Below are positions 48,465 to 60,948 of a stretch of 64,000 bases of DNA, piece after piece. The notes under the pieces were generated by a model, which was not told the DNA's origin, did no database searches, and saw nothing but the letters and a program-made list of their open reading frames with translations. Source of the DNA: Herbaspirillum sp. CF444 (GTDB lineage Bacteria > Pseudomonadota > Gammaproteobacteria > Burkholderiales > Burkholderiaceae_D); NCBI RefSeq assembly GCF_000282135.1, contig NZ_AKJW01000015.1:1-64000 (forward strand). The letters run 5' to 3'. Positions within the stretch are counted from its first letter, which is position 1. Each line of letters begins with the position of its first letter. Made by a program: the position numbers and the translations under genes.

Positions 48465-49421
48465 ATGAATACTATTGAGGCCAAGAAAGTCCTCGAAACA
48501 GCATTGCTATGTGCTCACGAGCCATTATCAATCAACGATTTGAAGAAGCTTTATGTATCCGGTGAGGATGTCGAAAGCGAAATAACGTCGGATGTCATCC
48601 GGCAGATGCTGGAAGAGTTGCGCGAAGACTGGATTGACAAGGGTGTTGAAGTTGTCAGTTTGTCGACAGGCTGGCGCTTCCAGAGTCGGGCCGAGATGAA
48701 GGTGTATCTGGATCGTCTGAATCCGGAAAAGCCGCCGAAGTACACCCGTGCAACCCTGGAAACACTTGCCATCATCGCGTATCGCCAGCCGGTAACGCGC
48801 GGCGACATCGAAGAAATTCGCGGTGTCACCGTCAGTTCGCAAACCGTGCGCCTGCTGGAAGATCGCGGCTGGATCGAGGCCATCGGCCATCGAGACGTAC
48901 CGGGGCGTCCGGCTCTGTTTGCCACGACCAAGCGTTTCCTGGACGACCTCGGGTTGACCTCGCTGGATCAGTTGCCGCCGCTGCGCACGGTCACCAAGGA
49001 AGGCGTCGTCGATCCGGGCGCATTGCTTGAGTTGCAAGCGCTGGAAGCAGGGATGCAGGCCAGTCTGATTGCCGAAGGCGAGGCCGCTGAAAGCGATGCT
49101 GCCGAGCCGGGTGCAGACGGGCAAGCTGCTGAAAATACGGAGTCCGTTGAACTTGCCGGCGCCGAAAGCGCCATAGCAACAATCGACGGCGATGTTGACG
49201 GCGCAGTTGCCGTCAGCACGGAAACAAATACGGAAGAAATTCCCGGGGAAGACATCGAGAACAACGTGGATGCGATTGCACCAAGCGTTGCCAACTACGA
49301 AGAAGTGCAGGCCGAAAGCCCTGCTGCTGAAGAAATTCACACCAAGGACCCTGCCTCCGGCCATGCAAGTGATGCCGCGCCCGGTCTGAATAACCACGAT
49401 TCAAATAATGAAACCATCTAG
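48465..49421 (+). CDS. scpB: Segregation and condensation protein B
   Basis: A 318-aa ScpB, a kleisin-associated subunit of the SMC-ScpAB complex that organises chromosomes. Tandem winged helices cover about residues 1-185 ([40 protein letters not shown]; [38 protein letters not shown]). Residues about 200-318 form an acidic Glu/Asp/Ala-rich tail, longer than in most ScpB. The 3' end overlaps rluB by 14 nt. scpA is not in the window. Confidence 0.93.
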   Translation: MNTIEAKKVLETALLCAHEPLSINDLKKLYVSGEDVESEITSDVIRQMLEELREDWIDKGVEVVSLSTGWRFQSRAEMKVYLDRLNPEKPPKYTRATLETLAIIAYRQPVTRGDIEEIRGVTVSSQTVRLLEDRGWIEAIGHRDVPGRPALFATTKRFLDDLGLTSLDQLPPLRTVTKEGVVDPGALLELQALEAGMQASLIAEGEAAESDAAEPGADGQAAENTESVELAGAESAIATIDGDVDGAVAVSTETNTEEIPGEDIENNVDAIAPSVANYEEVQAESPAAEEIHTKDPASGHASDAAPGLNNHDSNNETI

Positions 49422-51366
49422 TTCCAACGATGAGAAGCAGGTAGACCTTTTCGGTGCTGCCGCCGACAACGCCGATACAGCTGCAGCCAAGCCGGCTGCA
49501 CGCAAGCGGGCCAAAAAGCTGGTGGCTGAAGAGCCGGTTGCCGAAGCTGCGCCGGTCAAGAAGGCTGCCGTCAAAAAGACGGTGACGAAAAAGGCTGCTG
49601 CCGAGAAGGCTGTGGCCGATGTTGCTGCGCCAGTGGCGGTTGCGGCTGATGCCGCACCGGCAAGCGAAGCCGTTGCGCCGAAGAAACGTGCCACCCGCGT
49701 CAAGAAACCGGCGGCCGACGCTGCGGTTGAATCGGCGCCGGCGGCTGTCGTTGCTGCTGCGCCGGAGGCGCCGAAAGTCATCGTCACCATCGGCGAAGAA
49801 GTCACTGCCGCCCCCGTTTTGCTGGACGCTCCCGCCGACAATGCGCGCACCAAGCCGGCTCGCCGTGGCGTACGCGGTCCGCGCGCCTTGCGTAACAACC
49901 GCGCAGCGCAACGCGCGGCGGAAAGCGGCGAAGCTGCTCCGGTCAATACGCCTGCTGCCGATGCGGTTGCGTCTCATGGTGCCGGCGACGCCAATGCACC
50001 GATTCCCGTCGCCGATCAGGCGATGGCGGAATCGCGCCGTGACGGTCAGGGCCAGGATCGCAATCGTCAGCAAAAGGGCAAGAAGCCTTTCGCCAAGGGC
50101 GGCAAGCCGAAGGCGCCGCAATTGGGTTTGCGCGCGCATGACGCCGGCGATGACATTTTTTCGTTCGTCACTTCCGATGCCTATGACAAGGAAGACGGCG
50201 CCAAGGGCGGCGCCCGCAACGGACATCAGCTGCGCGGCAAGAATGGTCGCCGCGATCTGACCTCCGAAGACGACGCGCCCAAACTGCATAAAGTACTGGC
50301 CGATTCCGGTCTCGGTTCGCGCCGCGACATGGAAGAGCTGATCGTGGCCGGCCGCGTGTCGGTCAACGGCGAGCCTGCGCACATCGGTCAGCGTATTCTG
50401 CCGACCGATCAAGTGCGCATCAACGGCAAGTTGCTGCAACGCAAAGTCAGCAAGAAGCCGCCGCGCGTGCTGGTCTATCACAAGCCGGCCGGTGAAATCG
50501 TCAGTCATAACGATCCGGAAGGCCGTCCGTCCGTGTTTGACCGCCTGCCGAACATGAAGGCGGCGAAATGGCTGGCCGTCGGCCGTCTCGACTTCAATAC
50601 CGAAGGTCTGTTGTTGTTTACGACCTCCGGCGACCTCGCCAACCGCCTGATGCATCCGCGCTACAACATCGAGCGTGAATACGCCGTGCGTACGTTGGGC
50701 GAACTGGAGCAGGGCATGCGCCAGAAGCTGTTGCACGGAGTCGAGCTGGATGACGGCATGGCGCAATTCTCCAAGATTGCCGACGGCGGCGGCGAAGGCG
50801 TCAACAAATGGTATCGCGTGACGATCGGCGAAGGCCGCAATCGTGAAGTGCGCCGCATGTTTGAAGCGATCGGTCTGACCGTGTCGCGTCTGATCCGTAC
50901 CCGCTACGGCATGATGATGTTGCCGCAAGGTCTCAAGCGCGGTCGCTGGGAAGAATTGGAAGAAAACGCCGTGCGCGGCATGCTGGCCGCTTGCGGCCTG
51001 GAAAAGGTCGGCGGCGATGCCCCGGCCGGCAACGGCAAGGGGCGCGGCAACGGCAATGCGAATGGCAATAATGGCAACAGCAACGGCCAGCCGCGCAGCA
51101 ACGCCAACGCCAATCCCATGCAGCAGAAAGGTCCGCGTCGCGAGCCGTGGCAAGGGCAGGGTCAGGGACCGCGCCAGGGTCATGGGCAAGGCCAAGGCCA
51201 GGGCGGTCGTGGGCAGCCGAACAAGCCGCGTCAGCCGGATCCTTTGCAGACCGCATTGGGCTTCCCGGACGCCGGTCAGCGTCGCCACAACCGTCCGCAA
51301 CGCAGCGGCGGCATGGCCGGGCAGGGCATGGGCGCAGGCGGCATGCCGCGTCGTCGGCGCGGGTAA
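49408..51366 (+). CDS. rluB: 23S rRNA pseudouridine synthase B with long low-complexity tails
   Basis: A 652-aa RluB family enzyme, expected to make pseudouridine 2605 in 23S rRNA. The catalytic core is about residues 290-530: S4 domain ([20 protein letters not shown]), [20 protein letters not shown], and [20 protein letters not shown] with the catalytic Asp. It is preceded by ~285 residues of Ala/Lys-rich sequence and followed by a Gly/Asn/Gln/Arg-rich tail of ~120 residues. Such tails are frequent in Burkholderiales RluB and may help RNA binding. Confidence 0.92.
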   Translation: MKPSSSNDEKQVDLFGAAADNADTAAAKPAARKRAKKLVAEEPVAEAAPVKKAAVKKTVTKKAAAEKAVADVAAPVAVAADAAPASEAVAPKKRATRVKKPAADAAVESAPAAVVAAAPEAPKVIVTIGEEVTAAPVLLDAPADNARTKPARRGVRGPRALRNNRAAQRAAESGEAAPVNTPAADAVASHGAGDANAPIPVADQAMAESRRDGQGQDRNRQQKGKKPFAKGGKPKAPQLGLRAHDAGDDIFSFVTSDAYDKEDGAKGGARNGHQLRGKNGRRDLTSEDDAPKLHKVLADSGLGSRRDMEELIVAGRVSVNGEPAHIGQRILPTDQVRINGKLLQRKVSKKPPRVLVYHKPAGEIVSHNDPEGRPSVFDRLPNMKAAKWLAVGRLDFNTEGLLLFTTSGDLANRLMHPRYNIEREYAVRTLGELEQGMRQKLLHGVELDDGMAQFSKIADGGGEGVNKWYRVTIGEGRNREVRRMFEAIGLTVSRLIRTRYGMMMLPQGLKRGRWEELEENAVRGMLAACGLEKVGGDAPAGNGKGRGNGNANGNNGNSNGQPRSNANANPMQQKGPRREPWQGQGQGPRQGHGQGQGQGGRGQPNKPRQPDPLQTALGFPDAGQRRHNRPQRSGGMAGQGMGAGGMPRRRRG

Positions 51367-51414
51367 GTCTTTGATTGCTCGGGAATTTCTTTTGTGAAAC
51401 ATCGGGCGGTCTGG

Positions 51415-51449
51415 GGTATGTCCGGCAATCTTGAATTGCCGGACATACC
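51415..51449. repeat. 15-bp perfect inverted repeat after rluB
   Basis: Arms GGTATGTCCGGCAAT and ATTGCCGGACATACC (51415-51429, 51435-51449), 5-nt loop, no T-run. It lies 48 nt after the rluB stop and overlaps the -35 element of the rimP-leader promoter, so transcription through the hairpin and promoter use could interfere. Confidence 0.6.
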
Positions 51450-51464
51450 GTAATCGGTTATAAT
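51436..51464 (+). promoter_or_regulatory. Sigma70 promoter of the rimP-nusA-infB leader
   Basis: TTGCCG (51436-51441), 17-nt spacer, perfect TATAAT (51459-51464). The expected start is near 51471. It is the clearest promoter upstream of rimP. Confidence 0.75.
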
Positions 51465-51470
51465 GCGCAA

Positions 51471-51564
51471 GTTAACGGGGTAATTCACGGCAAATAATGC
51501 ATCGTGAAACTGCTTGCAGTTGAATAAACGATAAGAACGATGGGCAGATGCCCATTTTTTTTTT
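51471..51564 (+). ncRNA. rimP-operon leader: attenuator or small RNA
   Basis: Between the promoter and rimP the transcript could form TTCACG/CGTGAA (51484-51489, 51503-51508), AACTGC/GCAGTT (51508-51513, 51516-51521) and the terminator ATGGGC-AGAT-GCCCAT with ten T (51540-51564). The first two hairpins share a base at 51508. There is no coding frame with a start site. This gives a ~94-nt terminated RNA and suggests control of rimP-nusA-infB by read-through, which is plausible because NusA itself affects termination; alternatively it is an independent sRNA. Confidence 0.5.
51540..51564 (+). terminator. Terminator inside the rimP leader
   Basis: 6-bp stem ATGGGC/GCCCAT, AGAT loop, ten consecutive T. 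It lies 54 nt before the rimP TTG start, so the operon must be transcribed through it or from another promoter. Confidence 0.75.
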
Positions 51565-51618
51565 GCTGAACAAATTGACGTGACTACGTCAAAAGAAAAG
51601 AAGCGCGGAGAGATTTCC

Positions 51619-53666
<2,048 letters not shown>

Positions 53667-53716
53667 GCTTCCGCGTACCCACATCATCTGCCGAGCCACA
53701 TAGAAAAGAGGACTGA

Positions 53717-56590
53717 ATGGCAAGTAACAACGTAGCCCAATTTGCCACCGAGCTGAAAATGCCGGCGGATTTGCTACTGACCCAGCTGCGATCTGCCGGA
53801 GTTGAAAAAAGCTCCGAGTCCGATCCTTTGTCAAAAGAAGACAAGGACCGCCTGCTGGAGCACTTGCGCCGCGTGCGCGGAGCAGCTCCGGAAGGCGAAA
53901 AGAAGAAAATCACGCTGACCCGTAAAGAAACGACTGAAATCAAGCAAGCCGATTCCACCGGCAAGTCGCGCACGATTCAAGTGGAAGTGCGCAAGAAGCG
54001 CACCTTCATCAAGCGCGATGAACCTGCTGCGGAAGAAGTCGCGGCTGCTCCGGCCGTTGCCCCTGCAACCGATCCGGCGGAAGTCGAGCGTCGTGCTGAA
54101 GAAGCGCGTCGTCACGCTGAGCTGATCGCCCGTCAGGAAGCCGACTTGCGTGAAAAGCAAGAACGTCTGGCGCAACTCGAGGCTGAAAAGATCCAGCAAG
54201 CCAAGGCGGCAGAACTGGAAGCGCAAAAAGCCGAACAGGAAGCCAAACAAGCTGCTGAAGAAGAAGCACGTCAGGCTGCTGCGGAAGCGGCTGAAAAAGC
54301 CAAGACCAGCGCCGGTACGCCTGCGCCTGCCAAGGCTGCGGAAGATACTGCCGCGGAAGAGAAGAAGCGCGCTGCCGCCGAAGAAGCCAAGAAGAAGGTT
54401 GCTCAGGTCGCCAAGGAAGCCACTGAACGTGCTGCCGCTGCCGAGCGTGCCCGCAAGGCGGTGGAGGACGAAGTTGCACAGATCAAGGCCATGATGAATG
54501 CGCCGCGCCGCGTGGTGAAGGCTCCCGAGCCCGCGCCGGCGCCTGCTGCGACCAAGACATCCGAAGGCACCTTGCACAAGCCGGCCGATAAAAAGCCTGG
54601 CGAGAAGAAGGACGACAAGAAGGCGCCGGTCGCCGTCGACAAGAAGTCGATCAAGTCGGCCAACGTTTCATCGACCTGGCAAGACGACGCCGCCAAGAAG
54701 CGCGGCACCGGCATGAAGACGCGCGGCAACACCGGTACCGGTGGCCGCGACGGCTGGCGTGCAGGTCCGAAGGGCCGCCGCAATTCGCATCACGACGACC
54801 ACGAAAGCAATTTCCAGGCGCCGACCGAAGCGGTCATCAAGGACGTGCACGTTCCGGAAACCATCACTGTCGCCGAAATCGCGCACAAGATGTCAGTCAA
54901 GGCTTCCGAAGTCATCAAGCATCTGATGAAGCTGGGCCAGATGGTCACCATCAACCAGGTGCTGGATCAGGAAACCGCCATGATCGTGGTGGAAGAAATG
55001 GGCCACCGCGCGCATCCCGCCAAGCTGGACGATCCTGAGGCATTGCTGGAAGAGGGCGCCGAACATCCTGACGCCGAACTGTTGCCGCGCGCACCGGTCG
55101 TGACCGTCATGGGTCACGTCGACCACGGTAAAACCTCGCTGCTGGATTACATCCGCCGCGCCAAGGTTGCCTCCGGCGAAGCCGGCGGCATTACCCAGCA
55201 TATCGGCGCATACCACGTGGAAACACCGCGCGGCATGATCACTTTCCTCGACACCCCGGGCCACGAAGCGTTTACCGCGATGCGTGCCCGCGGCGCCAAG
55301 GCGACCGACATCGTTATTCTGGTGGTGGCGGCCGACGACGGCGTGATGCCGCAGACCAAGGAAGCGATCGCTCACGCGAAGGCCGGCGGCGTGCCGCTGG
55401 TCGTGGCGATCAACAAGATCGACAAGCAGGGCGCCAATCTGGATCGCGTCAAGCAGGAACTGGTTGCCGAAGGCGTCGTGCCGGAAGAATACGGCGGCGA
55501 GTCGCCATTCATCTCCGTGTCTGCCAAGACCGGCGAGGGCATCGACTCCCTGCTGGAAAACGTCTTGCTGCAAGCCGAAGTGCTGGAACTGAAAGCCGCC
55601 ATCGACGTCCCGGCCAAGGGCCTGGTCATCGAAGCCAAGCTCGACAAGGGGCGCGGTCCGGTGGCAACGATTCTGGTGCAGTCCGGTACCCTGAAGCGCG
55701 GCGACGTCGTGCTGGCCGGTTCGGCCTACGGTCGCGTTCGCGCGATGCTGGACGAAAGCGGCAAGAGCATTACCGAAGCCGGTCCGTCCATCCCTGTTGA
55801 AATCCAGGGCTTGACCGAAGTGCCGAGCGCCGGTGAAGAAGTACTGGTCATGACGGATGAGCGCAAGGCGCGCGAAATCGGTCTGTTCCGCCAAGGCAAG
55901 TTCCGCGACGTCAAGCTGGCCAAGCAGCAGGCCGCGAAGCTGGAAAACATGTTCGAACAGATGGCCGAAGGCGAGGTCAAGAACCTGCCGATGATCATCA
56001 AGACCGACGTGCAAGGTTCGCAAGAAGCGCTGGTGCAATCGCTGCAAAAACTGTCCAACGCCGAAGTGCGTGTTCAGGTGGTGCATGCGGCGGTCGGTGG
56101 TATTTCCGAGAACGACGTCAACCTCGCGGTGGCATCGAAGGCGGTCATCATCGGCTTCAACACCCGTGCCGACGCATCCGCCCGCAAGCTGGCCGAAGCC
56201 AACGGCGTCGACATCCGTTACTACAACATCATTTACGATGCGGTGGACGAAGTGAAGGCGGCGATGTCGGGCATGCTGGCGCCGGAGAAGCGCGAACAGG
56301 CCCTGGGTCTGGTCGAGATTCGCCAGGTGTTCGTGGTCAGCAAGGTCGGTTCGATCGCCGGTTGCTACGTGCTCGAAGGTCTGGTCAAGCGCGGTTCCTC
56401 GGTGCGCCTGTTGCGCAACAACGTGGTGCTGTGGACCGGCGAACTGGATTCGCTCAAGCGCTTCAAGGACGACGTCAAGGAAGTCAAATCGGGCTTCGAG
56501 TGCGGTCTGTCGTTGAAGAACTACAACGATATCCAGGAAGGCGATCAACTGGAGATTTTCGAAGTACAGGAAGTCGCGCGTACTTTGTAA
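53717..56590 (+). CDS. infB: Translation initiation factor IF-2
   Basis: A 957-aa GTPase that delivers fMet-tRNA to the ribosome. The N-terminal IF2_N helix ([20 protein letters not shown]) is followed by a ~320-residue Ala/Glu/Lys coiled, basic linker, a second IF2_N motif and the G domain ([42 protein letters not shown]). Domains II-IV end in [13 protein letters not shown]. It lies 50 nt after nusA with an AGAGGAC site. Confidence 0.97.
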   Translation: MASNNVAQFATELKMPADLLLTQLRSAGVEKSSESDPLSKEDKDRLLEHLRRVRGAAPEGEKKKITLTRKETTEIKQADSTGKSRTIQVEVRKKRTFIKRDEPAAEEVAAAPAVAPATDPAEVERRAEEARRHAELIARQEADLREKQERLAQLEAEKIQQAKAAELEAQKAEQEAKQAAEEEARQAAAEAAEKAKTSAGTPAPAKAAEDTAAEEKKRAAAEEAKKKVAQVAKEATERAAAAERARKAVEDEVAQIKAMMNAPRRVVKAPEPAPAPAATKTSEGTLHKPADKKPGEKKDDKKAPVAVDKKSIKSANVSSTWQDDAAKKRGTGMKTRGNTGTGGRDGWRAGPKGRRNSHHDDHESNFQAPTEAVIKDVHVPETITVAEIAHKMSVKASEVIKHLMKLGQMVTINQVLDQETAMIVVEEMGHRAHPAKLDDPEALLEEGAEHPDAELLPRAPVVTVMGHVDHGKTSLLDYIRRAKVASGEAGGITQHIGAYHVETPRGMITFLDTPGHEAFTAMRARGAKATDIVILVVAADDGVMPQTKEAIAHAKAGGVPLVVAINKIDKQGANLDRVKQELVAEGVVPEEYGGESPFISVSAKTGEGIDSLLENVLLQAEVLELKAAIDVPAKGLVIEAKLDKGRGPVATILVQSGTLKRGDVVLAGSAYGRVRAMLDESGKSITEAGPSIPVEIQGLTEVPSAGEEVLVMTDERKAREIGLFRQGKFRDVKLAKQQAAKLENMFEQMAEGEVKNLPMIIKTDVQGSQEALVQSLQKLSNAEVRVQVVHAAVGGISENDVNLAVASKAVIIGFNTRADASARKLAEANGVDIRYYNIIYDAVDEVKAAMSGMLAPEKREQALGLVEIRQVFVVSKVGSIAGCYVLEGLVKRGSSVRLLRNNVVLWTGELDSLKRFKDDVKEVKSGFECGLSLKNYNDIQEGDQLEIFEVQEVARTL

Positions 56591-56609
56591 TTCTCTCAGT
56601 CGTCACGAG

Positions 56610-56645
56610 GGCGGGTGTCTGCGCTGCAAACACCCGCCTTGTTTC
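56610..56645 (+). terminator. Hairpin between infB and rbfA
   Basis: 9-bp arms GGCGGGTGT / ACACCCGCC (56610-56618, 56630-56638) followed by TTGTTTC. It is likely a partial terminator or processing site separating infB from rbfA-truB. Confidence 0.6.
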
Positions 56646-56713
56646 ATTCAATAGCATCACAGAATTTTTATGCCGTCCCGCTTGGGCGAGACGGCCGAGG
56701 TCAGTTTCCCAGC

Positions 56714-57103
56714 ATGGCAAAACACAGCAAATCCATTCCAGGGCGCGGTCTGCGCGTCGCCGATCAGATTCAGCGCGATCTGTCGGAAATCATCGCATTC
56801 GAGTTGAAAGACCCGCGTGTGGGGATGGTCACGATCACCGAAGTGCAAGTGACGCCGGACTATGCGCATGCCAAGATTTTCTTCACGACGCTGAAGGACG
56901 ACAAACAGGCCATCCAGGACACGCTGACCGGTTTGTCCAAGGCGTCGGGTTTCCTGCGCGGCCAGCTGGGCCGTCGTCTGACGATCCATACGCTGCCTGA
57001 TTTACATTTTGTGCACGATAACTCGACCGTGCGCGGCATTGAAATGTCGCGCCTGATCGACGAGGCCAATGCCACGCGCGCCAAGGATGCCGACGAAAAC
57101 TGA
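56714..57103 (+). CDS. rbfA: Ribosome-binding factor A
   Basis: A 129-aa KH-fold protein needed for 16S rRNA 5'-end maturation. [51 protein letters not shown] and [20 protein letters not shown] are the family blocks. ATG 56714 is chosen; the frame upstream to 56615 is the infB-rbfA spacer. The position between infB and truB is the conserved arrangement. Confidence 0.95.
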   Translation: MAKHSKSIPGRGLRVADQIQRDLSEIIAFELKDPRVGMVTITEVQVTPDYAHAKIFFTTLKDDKQAIQDTLTGLSKASGFLRGQLGRRLTIHTLPDLHFVHDNSTVRGIEMSRLIDEANATRAKDADEN

Positions 57104-57139
57104 GTTTTCCACGATGGCCTGATGCTTCAGATTTGAGGC

Positions 57140-58138
57140 ATGCCATCGCCGCATCGATTGACGATTTCTCCGGATTTGACACTCATGGCGCATTCTTCGC
57201 CTTCGCAACCCCGCCCTCCCAAAATTCCGCGCGTGCCCGTACACGGCGTGCTGCTGCTGGACAAACCGGTGGGCTGGTCGAGCAACGACGCATTGATCAA
57301 GGCCAAGCGGCTGCTCAACGCGCTCAAGGCCGGACATACGGGTACGCTTGATCCGTTTGCGACCGGTTTGCTGCCGCTGTGTTTCGGCGAGGCCACCAAG
57401 TTTTCGCAGGATTTGCTGGAAGCGGACAAGACGTACGAAGCCGTTGTCCATCTCGGCATCGTTACCAATACCGGCGACACCGAAGGTGAGGTGCTGAGTA
57501 CCAAACCGGTTGATGTCAGCCTGGCGCAGATCGAATCGGCGTTGCAACAGTTTCGCGGCGAGATTTCACAAGTGCCGCCCATGCATTCCGCGCTCAAGCG
57601 CGACGGCAAGCCCTTGTACGAATATGCGCGCGCCGGCATCACGTTGGAACGCGAAGCGCGCAAGGTAAGGATTCATCAGTTGGAACTGCTGGGCTACGAA
57701 GCGCCGTTCTTGCGAATTCGCGTGATGTGCAGTAAGGGCACCTATATCCGCGTGCTTGGCGAAGATATCGGCGCATTGCTCGGTTGCGGCGCCCATCTGA
57801 ATCAGTTGCGGCGCACCGGTGTCGGCGCGTTGACCCTGGAGGGCAGCGTGACGCTCGACCAGTTCATCGCGCTGGAAGACGGCCAGCGCACGCAAGCCTT
57901 GCTGCCGGTGGACGGTTTGCTGACGACTTTTCCGGCGGTGATGCTGACGGATGTGCTGACCGAGCGTTTTTTGCACGGGCAGCGTCTGGCGCTTGGCAAG
58001 GAAGGTATCGCATTGCCCGCAGAATCAGGCCGGGCACGGGTTTATCAGGAAAGCAGCGGGCGCCTTCTGGGCACCGGGCTGATGCAGGAATTCGGCATCC
58101 TGGCGCCGGAACGGCTGATTTCGACGGTGTCGAACTAG
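57140..58138 (+). CDS. truB: tRNA pseudouridine(55) synthase TruB
   Basis: A 332-aa enzyme forming pseudouridine 55 in tRNA. GVLLLDKPVGWSSNDALIKA, KAGHTGTLDPFATGLLPLCF (catalytic Asp), KTYEAVVHLGIVTNTGDTEG and the C-terminal CSKGTYIRVLGEDIGALLGC with the PUA-like extension are all present. Two starts are possible (ATG 57140 or ATG 57185), and neither has a strong ribosome binding site; the shorter gives 317 aa and is closer to where conservation begins. Confidence 0.95.
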   Translation: MPSPHRLTISPDLTLMAHSSPSQPRPPKIPRVPVHGVLLLDKPVGWSSNDALIKAKRLLNALKAGHTGTLDPFATGLLPLCFGEATKFSQDLLEADKTYEAVVHLGIVTNTGDTEGEVLSTKPVDVSLAQIESALQQFRGEISQVPPMHSALKRDGKPLYEYARAGITLEREARKVRIHQLELLGYEAPFLRIRVMCSKGTYIRVLGEDIGALLGCGAHLNQLRRTGVGALTLEGSVTLDQFIALEDGQRTQALLPVDGLLTTFPAVMLTDVLTERFLHGQRLALGKEGIALPAESGRARVYQESSGRLLGTGLMQEFGILAPERLISTVSN

Positions 58139-58236
58139 CGGTTTGTAGCAGCAGTAATTGCGGTACTCGCCAGTTGGAATGAAAGTACAGCAACTCTTTG
58201 AAATTATTAGGCTTTTTAAGTTCGTGCGTCGCAACA

Positions 58237-58245
58237 TGCTATAAT
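58237..58245 (+). promoter_or_regulatory. Extended -10 promoter of typA
   Basis: TGCTATAAT, i.e. TGn followed by a perfect TATAAT, 41 nt before the typA ATG; no good -35 is present, as is usual for extended -10 promoters. Confidence 0.65.
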
Positions 58246-58285
58246 GCGCGCCTCTCAGGATTCGGCAGACCAAACTAACTCAATC

Positions 58286-60121
58286 ATGTCAAACAATAAA
58301 CGCGCTATTCGCAACATCGCCATCATCGCCCACGTTGACCATGGCAAAACCACCCTCGTCGACCAACTGCTGCGTCAGTCGGGTACTTTCCGCGAGAACC
58401 AGCAGGTTGATGCCCGCGTGATGGATTCGAACGATATCGAAAAAGAACGCGGCATCACCATTCTGTCGAAGAACTGTGCCGTGGAATACAAGGGCACCCA
58501 CATCAACATCGTCGATACCCCGGGCCACGCCGACTTCGGTGGTGAAGTGGAGCGCGTGCTGTCGATGGTCGACAGCGTGCTGTTGCTGGTGGATGCGCAA
58601 GAAGGTCCGATGCCGCAAACGCGTTTCGTGACGCGCAAGGCGCTGGCACTGGGTCTGAAGCCTATCGTCGTGGTCAACAAGATCGACCGCGAAAACGCCG
58701 ATCCGCAAAAGGCCGTCAACGCCACCTTCGAACTGTTCGACAAGCTCGGCGCAACCGACGAGCAACTGGATTTCCCAATCGTCTACGCCTCGGGTTTCAA
58801 GGGTTACGCCGGTCTGGAAGACACCGTCCGCGACGGCAACATGGAGCCGCTGTTCGACGCGATCCTGGAACACGTTCCTGCGCGTGAAGATGACCCGGAC
58901 GGTCCGCTGCAACTGCAAATCACTTCGCTGGAATATTCGTCCTACGTCGGCAAGATCGGCGTCGGCCGTATCCTGCGCGGTCGCGTGCGCGGCCTGCAAG
59001 ACGTGGTCTGGATGAACGGTCCCGACGACAAGCCGACCAAGGCGCGCATCAACCAGGTGTTGACCTTCCGCGGCCTGGAACGCGTGCAGGTTGAAGAAGC
59101 GCTGGCCGGCGACATCGTCCTGATCAACGGCATCGAAGAAATCAGCATCGGTTCCACCATCTGTGCACCGGACGCGCCTGAAGGCCTGCCGATGCTCAAG
59201 ATCGACGAACCGACCCTGACCATGAACTTCATGGTCAACAGCTCGCCGCTGGCCGGCCGCGAAGGCAAGTTCGTGACTACGCGTCAGATCCGCGACCGTC
59301 TGGATCGCGAACTGAAGTCCAACATGGCGCTACGCGTCGTGCAGGCGGAAAACGACGACTCGACCTACGAAGTGTCGGGCCGCGGCGAATTGCATCTGAC
59401 CATTCTGATCGAAAACATGCGTCGCGAAGGCTACGAGCTGGCCGTGTCGCGTCCACGCGTGGTGTTCAAGATGGTTGATGGCGTGCGCCACGAGCCGTAT
59501 GAAAACCTGACCGTCGACGTCGAAGAAACCAGCCAGGGCGGCGTCATGGAAGAACTCGGTCGCCGTCGCGGCGATCTGCAAAACATGGAACCGGACGGCA
59601 AGGGTCGCGTCCGTCTGGAATACCGTATTCCTGCTCGCGGCCTGATCGGCTTCCAGGGCGAATTCATGACGCTGACGCGCGGCACCGGCTTGATGAGCCA
59701 CGTGTTCGACGACTACGCGCCGGTGGACAACAGCAAGGGTGAACTCGGCGGCCGTCGCAACGGCGTGCTGATTTCGCAAGACGACGGCGCTGCCGTTGCT
59801 TACGCGATCTGGAAACTGCAAGACCGCGGCCGCATGTTCGTGAGCCACAACGATCCGGTCTACGAAGGCATGATCATCGGTATCCACTCGCGCGACAACG
59901 ATCTGGTCGTCAACCCGATCAAGGGCAAGCAGTTGACCAACGTCCGTTCGTCGGGTACCGACGAAGCCGTGCGCCTGGTGCCGCCGATCGAAATGTCGCT
60001 GGAATACGCGGTTGAATTCATCGACGACGACGAACTGGTTGAAGTCACGCCGAAGAGCATTCGCCTGCGCAAGCGTTTCCTGAAGGAGCATGAGCGTAAA
60101 AAGGCATCCCGCGACGCGTAA
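58286..60121 (+). CDS. typA: Ribosome-associated translational GTPase TypA/BipA
   Basis: A 611-aa GTPase that binds 70S ribosomes under stress and aids 50S assembly. The P-loop region is [20 protein letters not shown], the switch I segment [17 protein letters not shown], and G3/G4 are [14 protein letters not shown] and NKIDR. The C-terminal [20 protein letters not shown] and [20 protein letters not shown] are TypA-specific. ATG 58286 is used. It is followed by a ~600-nt region with terminators and then the dusA remnant. Confidence 0.97.
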   Translation: MSNNKRAIRNIAIIAHVDHGKTTLVDQLLRQSGTFRENQQVDARVMDSNDIEKERGITILSKNCAVEYKGTHINIVDTPGHADFGGEVERVLSMVDSVLLLVDAQEGPMPQTRFVTRKALALGLKPIVVVNKIDRENADPQKAVNATFELFDKLGATDEQLDFPIVYASGFKGYAGLEDTVRDGNMEPLFDAILEHVPAREDDPDGPLQLQITSLEYSSYVGKIGVGRILRGRVRGLQDVVWMNGPDDKPTKARINQVLTFRGLERVQVEEALAGDIVLINGIEEISIGSTICAPDAPEGLPMLKIDEPTLTMNFMVNSSPLAGREGKFVTTRQIRDRLDRELKSNMALRVVQAENDDSTYEVSGRGELHLTILIENMRREGYELAVSRPRVVFKMVDGVRHEPYENLTVDVEETSQGGVMEELGRRRGDLQNMEPDGKGRVRLEYRIPARGLIGFQGEFMTLTRGTGLMSHVFDDYAPVDNSKGELGGRRNGVLISQDDGAAVAYAIWKLQDRGRMFVSHNDPVYEGMIIGIHSRDNDLVVNPIKGKQLTNVRSSGTDEAVRLVPPIEMSLEYAVEFIDDDELVEVTPKSIRLRKRFLKEHERKKASRDA

Positions 60122-60327
60122 GATAAGCGGCGTGGCAGTCTGGGCGCAGTTTGCTGCAGCCTGGCCTAGGCTGGAAGGGCGGAGAGAGGGCATCTGGGCA
60201 GTTTGCGAAGTGCTGATATTTGTTTTGTGAATACCTGATATCAGCACAAAAAAGCAGACATTCATGATGCAGTGCCATATAGTTGCACCTGTCTCCTCCA
60301 ATTTCCTCCTAAAGAATTGGATTTAAG

Positions 60328-60359
60328 CCCGCAACCGCAAGGTGAGCGGGTTTTTTTTT
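60328..60359 (+). terminator. Rho-independent terminator after typA
   Basis: Stem CCCGC-ACC / GGT-GCGGG (60328-60350) with GCAA loop and a nine-T run to 60359. Confidence 0.8.
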
Positions 60360-60578
60360 GCCTCGATGGTTTTTATGGCAATCTCTTGCGGGCAGGCGCT
60401 TACGGCGCCATTCTCGAATTGCTGTTGTAGAAAAGTGATGTCATTTGCCTACAGTTTCTGCCGGATTTTTATCCGAGCACCGAAATTGTGCGATGCGAAA
60501 TGACTAATGCTGGTTTGTGGTGCAGAATCACCCCCGCAGTATAAAAATCCTATCTCTCAAGAGGATAGAGGGGACACC

Positions 60579-60608
60579 AGCCCGCAACGTGCAAGCGTTG
60601 CGGGCTTT
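60579..60608 (+). terminator. Hairpin/terminator before dusA
   Basis: Perfect 11-bp arms AGCCCGCAACG / CGTTGCGGGCT (60579-60589, 60596-60606), short T-run interrupted by C. Confidence 0.7.
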
Positions 60609-60718
60609 CTATTTGTAACTCGCCTGCAGGCCTCTCGCTAGGGGCCTCAAGCAAGTTCGACAATGAATATGGTGTGTAGCTTCCCGGCATGATGCTGGGA
60701 TCTCATTAGGAAAAGTGC

Positions 60719-60784
60719 ATGTCTTACGGACCGAGAACAATCAGCGTAGCGCCTATGACGGACTGGACTGAATTAGCTCTGTAA
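60719..60784 (+). pseudogene. dusA: 5' remnant of dusA at a prophage attachment site
   Basis: A 21-codon frame beginning MSYGPRTISVAPMTDWT, with AGGA 7 nt before the ATG, ends in ELAL-TAA. The segment ISVAPMTDWT matches the N-terminus of tRNA-dihydrouridine synthase A (typically VAPMMDWTDRHCR). The match stops abruptly at codon 17 and phage-like sequence follows. The dusA 5' end is a known integration target of tyrosine-integrase prophages; the reconstituted dusA and the integrase are expected at the other end, outside the window. Confidence 0.72.
60746..60772 (+). mobile_element. Probable attL core in dusA; left end of prophage
   Basis: The bases coding VAPMTDWTE (60746-60772) are where host dusA identity ends, so the crossover (att core) should lie within or just after them. 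Everything to the right up to the window end (60785-64000) is interpreted as prophage: small unique genes, PrtN-like regulator, holin-like genes and endolysin, with more AT-rich composition than the left flank up to about 62.6 kb. The exact core needs the other junction. Confidence 0.6.
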
Positions 60785-60948
60785 TCCTTTTAAAATAAGA
60801 TTTTTTAGATGTGATTGTCCATTTTTTGTCCAATTCTCTCTGCGCTATTGTCTGTTAGCTGAGGTCAAAGCCCTCTGCTTCGCTGCGATCGAGGGAGGCC
60901 GGTAGGGTAAAATCTCCATAGTCAAATAACTAAGAATGTTGGGGAACA

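Larger units (their letters stand above)
60122..60718. other. Intergenic region typA to dusA remnant
   Basis: About 600 nt with no gene or tRNA. It contains a 10-bp inverted repeat GTGCTGATAT / ATATCAGCAC (60210-60219, 60238-60247), two terminators (60328-60359 and 60579-60608) and the upstream region of dusA. The two terminators both begin with AGCCCGCAAC. Confidence 0.6.

Noticed and set aside
60122-60948. tRNA or tmRNA as the prophage attachment site
   Set aside because: No cloverleaf or TPsiC-type motif was found; the dusA remnant explains the integration site better.
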